A DNA stretch of 64,000 nucleotides, taken from Ascidiimonas sp046199005 (lineage in GTDB: Bacteria; Bacteroidota; Bacteroidia; Flavobacteriales; Flavobacteriaceae). Each line of letters begins with the position of its first letter. Position 1 is the stretch's first letter. Below the pieces are notes generated by a model that worked only from the letters and a program-made list of their open reading frames with translations, had not been told where the DNA came from and searched no databases. Below, one piece after another: positions 18,840 to 28,200 of this stretch. The translations under genes and the position numbers were made by a program. The stretch spans positions 2,294,001 through 2,358,000 of the forward strand of contig CP176050.1 of NCBI GenBank assembly GCA_046199005.1. The letters are read 5' to 3'.

Positions 18840-20992
18840 TAACCTATTACTTTTCTATTTCGTAAACTATTCTCAAAGGGTTGCTGATAATAGCGTGTTC
18901 CGGTAGCTGCATAAAATGCATTTGCTATAGCTGCCCCGGCAGGAGGTAACGCAGGTTCCCCAAGACCTGTGGGTGACAATTCATTTTCTACAAAGAATGC
19001 TTCGACTTCGGGAGCCTCCAACATTCTGATAAGACGGTACGAGTCATAATTATTTGCCTCTGGAACACCGTCTTTAAAACTAAAGTCTCCATACATCGCA
19101 TGTCCTATTCCATCGATCACTCCACCTTCTATTTGATTTATTGCTCCTGATTTATTGATAACAATTCCGCAATCCACAGCGCAATATACTTTTTTCACCA
19201 CCGGAAGGTCTCCTTCCATCACTACTTCTGCAACTTCGGCTACGTGCGTATTATGACTATAGTAAGCACTAAATCCCTTGAAAACACCTTCTTTTTTCTG
19301 GTGCCAATTGGATTTGTCTACTACCAATTTGATGGTATTCTGCATTCTTTCAGGAGAATACTCGATGCGCTCGTCGGAAGTACCTTTTACATTCTCTAAG
19401 AGGTCTAAACGCAATTTGATATTGTCAACATCCAGTTTCTGTGCCAATTCATCGAAAAAGGTCTGTTCTGCAAACGCCAGAAAATTTGTATAGGGTGCTC
19501 GCCATGCTCCTGTAGAAATCTTACTGTCAAACTTGGCAGCGTCAACTTTATAATTTGGAATGGCTCCAGCCGGAAAAAAATTGGGTATCAGTCCATACAT
19601 ATTAGAATTGATAGATGCTTCTTTAAGATGATATCCTGTAACTTTTCCATCCTTTAAGGATGCCTTGATGCGATATTTTATTGACGGACGGTATATTCCT
19701 GCTGTCATATCATCTTCTCGGGAATAAACCACCTTTACAGGCTTTCTGGTCTTGTTGGAGATCTCCGCAGCTTCCACCACAAAATCGCCGTATAATCTTC
19801 TACCAAAGCCGCCACCCATACGTGTCATTTCAAGATGGATCTCGCTTTCATCTCTTTCTAATAATTTCGCCACATATTTAGCTGTACCTTCCGGTGTCTG
19901 GATAGGACCTACCAATTCAATTTTATCGTCGGTCACATGCGCGAAAAAATTCATAGGTTCCATACAGTTATGTGGCAGAAAAGGCGACTCATAAGTGCGT
20001 TCCAGAGTTTCATCGGCTTCAGCAAATGCTTTCTCCACATCACCGTCAGAACGCAAGGTTTCAAACTCGTTTCCATCGAGAAGTCCTGTTAGTATCTTAT
20101 CATGGTCTTTACTGCTTTCGAGAGCTCCTTCTGATTCCCATTCCGCATCTAAAGCTTTTTTCCCTTTCATTGCTGCCCACGTATTCGAAGCAAGCACCGC
20201 AACTTTGTCGCCAAAGCGAACGACATCAATTACTCCTGCAATATTCTTCGCATTTGAGTCATCGTAGGAAACTAATTTCTGACCAAATGCAGGAGGTCTC
20301 AAAACAGAAGCATATTGCATGCCCTCTTTTTTAAAATCGAGACCAAAGAGTGGCTTTCCGGTAACAATCTCATCTATATCCACGTTGCGGATTCCTTTTC
20401 CGATAATCTTATAGTCTCCCGGGTTTTTAAGGGTTACATTTTCTGGTATATCAAGTGCTGCTGCTTCTTTTACGACCTCACCATACCCTAGTTTATCACC
20501 GCCAGAATTTGTGATTATGCCTTCGGACGCCGAACACTCAGAAGGATCTACTCCCCACTTCGCTGCTGCTGCATTCACAAGCATTTGCTTGGTGGTCGCA
20601 CCTGTTTGTCTGAGAGCATCCCAGCCTTTTCGGATGGATTGACTACCTCCTGCTACCTGTCTTGTATAATTGGAAGCGTCTAATGGTGCCTGTACTACAT
20701 AAACATGCTCCCAGGGCACATCTAATTCTTCTGCGATGATCATTGGCATGGATGTTTTGACTCCCTGACCGATTTCCGGATTGGGCGAAAAAATGGTGAC
20801 CATTCCGTTATCCGCAATTTTTATAAACGCATTAAAATCGTTGAAATTCAATTTTGAAATATCTACCGGAGGAACCGCTTCCTTTTTACAAGCCGTAAAA
20901 AGATTAAAGCCAATTAACATACCTCCTCCTGCGAGGGCTGAAGCCTTAATAAAAGACCTTCTACTAAACGAATTGGGTGTAGTTGCTGCCAT
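18839..20992 (-). CDS. Molybdenum hydroxylase large subunit (IorB/aldehyde oxidase type), Tat-exported
   Basis: A 717-residue xanthine-dehydrogenase-family molybdopterin-binding subunit. Cofactor-site stretches are GQGVKTSMPMIIAEELDVPW, MTRMGGGFGRRLYGDFVVEA, GAWRAPYTNFLAFAEQ and GLGEPALPPAGAAIANAF, with the probable catalytic Glu at 679. The N-terminus has a twin-arginine motif (SRRSFIK) and a hydrophobic stretch ending in FTAC, so it could be a Tat lipoprotein. It pairs with the 2Fe-2S subunit 11 bp upstream. There is no FAD subunit, so electrons probably go to a periplasmic cytochrome, as in isoquinoline-1-oxidoreductase-like enzymes. The substrate cannot be predicted. Confidence 0.9.
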   Translation of the reverse strand: MAATTPNSFSRRSFIKASALAGGGMLIGFNLFTACKKEAVPPVDISKLNFNDFNAFIKIADNGMVTIFSPNPEIGQGVKTSMPMIIAEELDVPWEHVYVVQAPLDASNYTRQVAGGSQSIRKGWDALRQTGATTKQMLVNAAAAKWGVDPSECSASEGIITNSGGDKLGYGEVVKEAAALDIPENVTLKNPGDYKIIGKGIRNVDIDEIVTGKPLFGLDFKKEGMQYASVLRPPAFGQKLVSYDDSNAKNIAGVIDVVRFGDKVAVLASNTWAAMKGKKALDAEWESEGALESSKDHDKILTGLLDGNEFETLRSDGDVEKAFAEADETLERTYESPFLPHNCMEPMNFFAHVTDDKIELVGPIQTPEGTAKYVAKLLERDESEIHLEMTRMGGGFGRRLYGDFVVEAAEISNKTRKPVKVVYSREDDMTAGIYRPSIKYRIKASLKDGKVTGYHLKEASINSNMYGLIPNFFPAGAIPNYKVDAAKFDSKISTGAWRAPYTNFLAFAEQTFFDELAQKLDVDNIKLRLDLLENVKGTSDERIEYSPERMQNTIKLVVDKSNWHQKKEGVFKGFSAYYSHNTHVAEVAEVVMEGDLPVVKKVYCAVDCGIVINKSGAINQIEGGVIDGIGHAMYGDFSFKDGVPEANNYDSYRLIRMLEAPEVEAFFVENELSPTGLGEPALPPAGAAIANAFYAATGTRYYQQPFENSLRNRKVIG

Positions 20993-21003
20993 TTTTTACG
21001 TCT

Positions 21004-21465
21004 TTAAGTTAATTTATCAGCAGCAATTGCTACAGCTTTGTGTATTCTATTGTAGGCCGCACAGCGACAAATATTACCGTGCATAGCACTTTTTATCTCT
21101 TCTGTAGATGGGTTCGGATTATTCTTTAAAAATGAAGACGCTGTCATGATCTGTCCCGCCTGGCAGTAACCGCACTGAGGCACATCTACCTCTTTCCATG
21201 CCTCCTGAACAGGATGGTCTCCATTTTCCGAAAGTCCCTCAATCGTAGTGATTTTTCTCCCCTGAAGTTGGGATACCTGAAGCAAGCAACTTCTGGTTGC
21301 CGTTCCGTCGAGATGTACAGTACAGGCTCCACATTGTCCTATTCCGCATCCGTATTTAGTTCCTACCATATCAAGATGGTCGCGTAAAACCCACAGAAGC
21401 GGGGTATCTGCGTCTGCTTTCACCGAATGGTTTTTTCCGTTAATTCTAAGTTCGTACGTTGGCAT
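21004..21465 (-). CDS. (2Fe-2S)-binding small subunit of molybdenum hydroxylase
   Basis: A 153-residue protein with two 2Fe-2S clusters. The plant-ferredoxin-type site is YGCGIGQCGACTVHLDG plus a later Cys (TRSC), and the C-terminal helical cluster is CGYCQAGQIM and GNICRCAAYNRI. It carries electrons from the molybdenum site of the large subunit. It is the first gene of the operon and has no Tat signal of its own, so it is presumably co-exported with the large subunit. Confidence 0.94.
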   Translation of the reverse strand: MPTYELRINGKNHSVKADADTPLLWVLRDHLDMVGTKYGCGIGQCGACTVHLDGTATRSCLLQVSQLQGRKITTIEGLSENGDHPVQEAWKEVDVPQCGYCQAGQIMTASSFLKNNPNPSTEEIKSAMHGNICRCAAYNRIHKAVAIAADKLT

Positions 21466-21529
21466 TTTATTGGTTTAGTGTTGATATAAAGTATAAAAAA
21501 GTAAGATCACAATTCAAAAACAGGAATGT

Positions 21530-21560
21530 CAAATAGTGAAATTGGTTTGCAATTGTCAAC
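21530..21560 (-). promoter_or_regulatory. Possible promoter of the molybdenum operon
   Basis: On the minus strand a TTGAC box (within 21555-21560) lies about 18 bases before TATTTG (21530-21535), about 65 bp upstream of the first gene. This only partly matches the Bacteroidota -33/-7 pattern. No molybdenum-cofactor riboswitch fold was evident to me in the 259 bp gap. Confidence 0.25.
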
Positions 21561-21724
21561 AAGTTACTAAAAAAAAGAAAATAGAAATACTTTTTAACAA
21601 ATCACTAAGTTAAGCCTGCGATCTTTTTTGCATAAAATTCTCTGGGAAATCAATCTTACGAAATGCCTGTAATCACGGATGCACATCTCGTTTGAAATAA
21701 GGCTAATTATTAGAATAAGTTTCG

Positions 21725-22252
21725 TTATTCATTTTTAGTTTTAAAAAAGTATTGAAACTGCATATTTTCAATAGTAATAACTACCGTGACTCTTTCTTTT
21801 GTTCTTTGTTGTCTGAATAGAGATTCTGATATTTTTTTAGAAAGTGAATGTATGACCGTAAGTTTTAATGTGTCTTTTGGTTCGATCGTCAATAATGCTT
21901 TCTTTTTTGAGGAGGAGCTATAGATGACTTCTTCTTTATGATCTGCATTCCCATTAATGCTCCCATTAATATTGCTAAGTGCATAATTGAAAACAGTGCT
22001 ATTGACTCCAAAGGAATACTGATCCAAGTTCTTTGGTGATTCCTGTAAATTTATGATTTCTACTTTTTGAAACAGATCTACCTTATCTCCGGGAAGGTGT
22101 CTCGCCACAATAGAGTATTGAGAAACTGCCAGTCCATTTTCAATACCAGAGACTGAATTATCTAATAATTCAAAAAAATAATAATGTGGTGCACATCCTG
22201 CGAGACAGCATGCACACCACATTAAAAAAATAATTCTTTTAAGTCTTTTCAT
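21725..22252 (-). CDS. Lipoprotein directly downstream of the RHS gene
   Basis: A 175-residue protein with a lipoprotein signal (MKRLKRIIFLMWCACCLAGC, lipobox LAGC). The mature part looks like a beta-rich domain (IVARHLPGDKVDLFQKVEII, KKALLTIEPKDTLKLTVIHS, ending in RVTVVITIENMQFQYFF). I recognise no family. Its ATG is 4 bp after the stop of the giant RHS gene, so they are almost surely co-expressed. A lipoprotein in this place could be an immunity protein against an exported C-terminal toxin or an anchor for the RHS protein; both are inference. Confidence 0.7.
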   Translation of the reverse strand: MKRLKRIIFLMWCACCLAGCAPHYYFFELLDNSVSGIENGLAVSQYSIVARHLPGDKVDLFQKVEIINLQESPKNLDQYSFGVNSTVFNYALSNINGSINGNADHKEEVIYSSSSKKKALLTIEPKDTLKLTVIHSLSKKISESLFRQQRTKERVTVVITIENMQFQYFFKTKNE

Positions 22253-22256
22253 TTAA

Positions 22257-25200
22257 TTATTTCTGATAAGGAGACCATCCTCCTACCTCTACAAGAAATG
22301 TATCTGCCTGGTATTCGTTGGTTCCTTTCGTGCTATAAGGGTTCGACATGAATAACTGTTCAATGATTCCTTTACCTTGGAAAGTCGCCCAACCGTTTAA
22401 TTTCATACTTTGTATAATATGCCCAAACTCATGCCCCATGGTATTGGCAGAGGTTTTACTTCCAAAGGTCACGATGGTTCTTCCCCAAACAACTTCCCGG
22501 CCGCCTTTTCCATTGGTTAGAAGGTTCCAGACTCCCTGGTAAGCCCCTCCCTTTCTGTAGGCGACATCTTTGTAAGAAACACCGTGCTTAGCACTCAATA
22601 GTTTTACAAATTTCAATTGTTGATCTGATGGTTTATACGTTGCTCCGAATAAACCAATCATTCCAACAGCCTGTACGGCTGCACCCATGGCACCTCTTTT
22701 GGCGCCTTCTTTTAGACCATCAAAAGCGTTTTCTCCATCGACCAAGGCACCAACAAATCCGTTGACTCCTCCACGTACGGCACCCTTAAACGATTTGAAT
22801 CCTACTTCTAAGATAGCATTTTTAAACCAACCACCTTTCACACCACTCCAGTTGCCTAATTTTGCCCCTGCAAAACCACCAGCAAAAGAACCTAAGATAG
22901 TGCCAAAACTTACTTCTTCACCAAATGCGAGACTGGTTCCTACCTGTGAGGCGACTTCCGAAAGCATATTCATAGTACCACTCTGTACAAAAGCGCTCGA
23001 CGAACTTATGAGCTGGGACCCCAGCGAACTCAGGCCTCCCGAGATCGCCCCCCCTACGGCACCCATCAGCACAGCATTACCAAGGCCACTAAGAGAGAAA
23101 GTTCCTGTTATGAGCGATATGGCTGTATACGTTACTGCTGCTACTGCCGCGCCTACCAAAGCTCCATAGGCTACAGCGATCAGGAATCCTAAAAAGGCAA
23201 AGTCTCCTGAGGGGTCAGTATACATCAAAGGATTGTTAAGAACGTAGCCGTAGCGGTTGTAATTCTGAGAGTTGAAAGGATCCTGAATATAATTATCAGG
23301 TCCAAGAAAACGATGTAAGACCGGATCATACATACGGGCATTCATATTTATGAGTCCTACACTCTTGATATGTTCATGCCCAGTGTATCCGCGATCGGTG
23401 ATGGTAAATGCACTAAGGTTTGATCCTGATCCATTGGTGAGTTTTACGATATTACCCCAAGCATCAAAATGACGTTTTTCTTTAACCACACCGTTCGTAT
23501 CGGTGATTGCCATAATACTGCCCTGATAGTCGCGATGCAGGTAATAATAGTTATTACTAGACGAAGATGTCTGGCTGGAGTGCCAAACAACATTAGCAGT
23601 ATAACCATCGCCTCCTAGATAGGTTACAAAAGAAGTTTTACCCGTATTTTTATCATAGGTGATTTCCATTGAACCATCCATTGAATAATGCTTGCGGTAT
23701 CTTCGTTGTAATTTATCTGCTTGCAGGCCTCCATAGAACATATGAGATCTTTTAAGAAGTGCGTTATACTGAAATGTCGCTTTATCTTTTCCGTGTTCGG
23801 TGATCTCAAAAGGTTTTCTAAATACATTATAAGAAACCTGTTGTCTGGAATAATTATTATAGTGACTCTGCCCTGCACTATTCAAGCTCAACTGATACGG
23901 TTGGAAAGCATTTCCATTATAAGAGAAGGTTCCTAATCGAGAAGCGGATGTAATGCGTCCTCTGGTATCATAGGCCTGAGATTTTGCGCCCCCACTGTCA
24001 TTAAATGCTGTTAATCGATCCTGACTATCATAACTAAAATTCTCATTCCAGCCGAATAAGCTATTTGTTCTGCTGTTAAGAGTACCACGTTGTGTATTAA
24101 AACTATAGGTAAGATCCATTAAATGAGTCGTAGATCCAGGATTTCCTATGGTCACTTTATCTACATCGATCTTAGTGTAATATCCATAACTGTTATACGT
24201 ATTACGTGTTACCAAACCTGTCCCCGCTGATGAGGTAGTAATCTGTCCTCTGGCGTTTTGACCTGTAATCGTCCATAAGGAGGCACCTGTGTTGTGGTCT
24301 TTGATACCTCTTAGCTGACCATAGGTATAATAGTTACGAATTTTTTTGATACTTACCTTGTTATTGGATAAGTACCTTGCCTCACTTTCTTCGGTATAAG
24401 GTTGACCGTGTGAGTCATAGGTATACCTTTTAATAAATCTGGCATACGGATTATTTTCTGTTATGGTACTAATACGTTTGTAACTGTCGTACGTATAGGT
24501 ATAATTTGAGTTATTACCGTCACTACTGGTCATTGAAGTATAGGTAGGAAGCTTGGTGGTTCCATCATAACTGTAGTTAATAGTCATGTTGGTATGGTCG
24601 CCAGAAATCACTTTTCTGGTAAGTCTACCTAGAGAATTATATGTGTTGGTGACCGTTCCTTTAGGATTGATCTCTTTAGTGACTTCACCAAATCCATTGT
24701 ATTCGTAATTGTGTGTTCCCACGGTAGGGTCTGTTAACCTTGTCTTTCTACCCCATCCGTCTTGCGTAATTGTTGAGGTGATGCCTCCGTAGTTGGTAGA
24801 CTTGAGCGCGCCATTTCCAAAATAGGTGTAAGTAACCGTGCCACCCGGATCCTGGACCGATAAAACATTACCCATGGCATCTTTTCGCGTCGTAACTGTT
24901 TTAGTTCCGTCATTTACTGTAACGTTCAAGCCTGAGTAAGAAATATTCGTGACTTTTCCAGTGTGTGCTATGGTCTTTACAACCCTGCCGTAAAAATCAT
25001 ATTGCGTTTCATTCCATTGTGTTGGGGAACTTCCGGTATAAGGTTCACTCTCTTTATATACCCTGCTGAACTTATCGTAGAGATATTGGATTTTTACCCA
25101 TTGCCCCATTACATCTTTATTCCATACCTCGGTCTTTCGTTTTAGTCGGTCATATTTAACAATTTCACTACTTCCATTACTTGCAGTTGAGGTAACCGTG

Positions 25201-28200
25201 TATAAATTAGAAGATTCGGCATAGGTAGTATTGATTTGTTTGCCCAGATAATCTGTAGCTCTGATCAATCGATTCCAACTGTCATACAGATATGAAGTTG
25301 TCAATCCATAAGGATTACGCTCGGTTAGCTTGCTACCGGTTCGTGTATTATATGTGAAGATGGTTTGTAAACCTTCCGCATCTATAGATTTAGTAAGAAA
25401 GCGTCCTGAAGTATCATACTGAAAATTTATGATACGAGATGTGGCGCCATATGGTGTCGTTGTCTTTCTCGTGAGGTTTCCATACACATCATAAGTAAAT
25501 GCTTCTGTATTAAAATTGGTGCCGTTACCCTTGTATTTTCGTTGACTCACCAAATATCCTGAATAGGTAAATTGATCCTCGGTTGAAAAAGTGTTTGAAC
25601 CAATCGTCCGATTAATAATTTTTTTAGTAACTCTGCCAATATAATACGTACTACCAGTACTATTGGCATAGGTGATGTTTTCTACTTTAGAACCTGCACC
25701 AGAGTAATTCGTGGTTATTCTGGTAGGATTATTATAACCATCATATAAAAAGCTTTTAGTGGTCGTGGTACCCTGTAACCGATTTTGCATCACCACTGAT
25801 GTTGTAGACATTTTAAACACTTTATTAGATAGTGTAGAAGAGCTGTGCGTATAGGTTGATTTATTAATATAATTGGATGGGATGTAAGTGAATGCAATAT
25901 TATACGGAGCGGTATAATCACTGACGGTTGCTCCCCGTAATTGCGGACTGTGTTTGGAAATACTAAATATTCGGTCACTGTATGAGGTGTACCAGTTACT
26001 TTTAGCCACTCCTTCAAAGCCCATAAAGCCTAAACCGGAAACATTAGACACGCCTGCATAATATGAATATGCCTGTTTGACTGTGGTGGTCCCGGAAGCT
26101 ACCCGCGTAAGGCCTGTAACGACTTTGGTTCCTTTACTTACCCCAATATTAACATAGGGATAGGTTTGATTGGTATTGGATTGATATACCTGAAGATTAT
26201 CTAAGCCTCTTTCTGCTGAATCCAAGGCATCATACGTTATGCTATGGGTCACTCCGTTGTTTCCGACCGACCGCAGCAAAACATCTTCCCTGTGGTCTTT
26301 AGAAAAACTAAAGGAGGAAACCCAGTTATGACTAACAGAGGCAAAATCCAGATTGCTATTGGGTTGATTAGAAGACATAAATATAGGAATCGGATAGTGT
26401 TTCAAATTCCCATATTTATAGGCATATCCTCCATACACAAAAGTGGGTGTAGCAATGCTAGACGTTGTATGTGTATTGTTGTAAACGCGTACGGTTTGAT
26501 TTCCGTTATTATTACTATTGTAAGTAACCGTACGATAGTCTATGATATCTGTACGACCATCACCGTTAATATCAACAGGAATTAAATTATAGCCATATAA
26601 AGTAGCACTACTACCATTCCAATCAATAGGCTTGTATTGAAAAGGATAACTCACCTGCTGGCGATAGTAGGTAGTTCCCGTCGATAAAAAGACTGCAAAA
26701 GTATAGGTGTTATTTGCTATGGGTGTCATAAAATCGGTTTTCCCGTCTCCATTGTAATCACCAGAAAGAATTGGGAAATCATTTTTAATATTAGAACTGC
26801 TATAGCTCCATAATTGCTGCAATGTATTGCTATTGCTAAAGGTGTATACTGTAATTTTACCTGCAGTTATATGAATGATATCTGTTTTTCCGTCTCCATT
26901 CACGTCTCCTGTTTGTAAGCGGTCTGTAGATTTCAATCCACCTGAGAGGTATCCTGCATAATTCGCAAAACCGGAGGTGACTCTCCTGTCCAGATTGATA
27001 AAGTGTACTTTTGAAGAGGTAATGGTAGATGAGGTACAATCACAGCATCCAAACGCAAGTGGCTGATCTATTTCGTCTATCCGTCCGTTTTTTGCAGGTC
27101 CTTCTGTTTGTTTTTGCTCAGTAATTCCGTTTTCCGTATAGGCTTCTTCTGTAGGCCCTAAATTATCTATTTCTTCCTGTTCATAAGGGTCTATACAGGG
27201 TCCGCCGCCTCCAAAACTTTGATTGCAGGATCTTCTCGTATATCTTTTACCGATAGCTACCACATCCGATAGTCCGTCTCCATTAAAATCACCAGATATG
27301 TACGATTGCGGTACGCGGCGATCAAATCCTGGTTCCCAGCAATCGAGGTCGGACTGGTAGGTTGGCGGACTCCAGGTTTTTTCATATTGATAGTAAATAG
27401 GTGTTGTCGTTCCGTTTGAATATACTTTGAACTTTACCTGTGTGGTACCCGAGTTTTGAACCAATGCTAACCCCTGCTGTGTTAATAATTTATTGTTATG
27501 CGTAAGCCAACTTACGGGAAACAATGCCTCAAATGCCCCTGTATTAACCTGATATGCATAATTGGAAGATCCTGATTGAATATTCTTAAATACCCAGAAC
27601 TTGTCTTTTCCATATCCTTGTTTTGGAAAAACAGCAAAGTCCATTTTTCCATTACCCGTGATGTCTAAAGGAATTGCTTCTGCATTTCTCTGTTCTAAAT
27701 TGATCACCGATAAGTTATAGGTGAGGTTGGTAGAACTTACCGAAGAAGACGTATTCGTATAATTGAATGTAATAGGACTGTGAGTCAACGTATTATCGCC
27801 GCTTTTTTCGGTAATACTTGTTAAACGGTCATACCCCAGCGACGTATAATTATGAGCTAAAATATAACTTCGGTACTGACTCCCATTCCCTGTCATTCTT
27901 ATCTCTTTAAGCAAATTTTTACGCATGAAACGAATTCCGCCTACATACGAATGTTCGGTTCTTTTTCTCGTGCCATAAATAAACTGAACAGTATTGATGG
28001 GTGTTATGGTGGTTCGTGTTCCATATTTAATAGTACTAATACTTAAACCATTATTACTAAGAAGATAAGAATAGCTTATTCTAAGGCCTTGTGGATTTTG
28101 CCAATAGGTAAGCGCATAATCTGTTCTGGAACGAGAATTAGTAGTAGATCCATAGTACGCAACTGCACCATCTGGGTACTGAACTTTGAAATACGAAGGT

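Noticed and set aside
22687..23169. A 160-codon plus-strand frame opposite the RHS tail
   Set aside because: It is antisense to the codon-rich RHS gene; its Pro/Lys/Ala-rich translation mirrors the Gly/Ala-rich coding strand.
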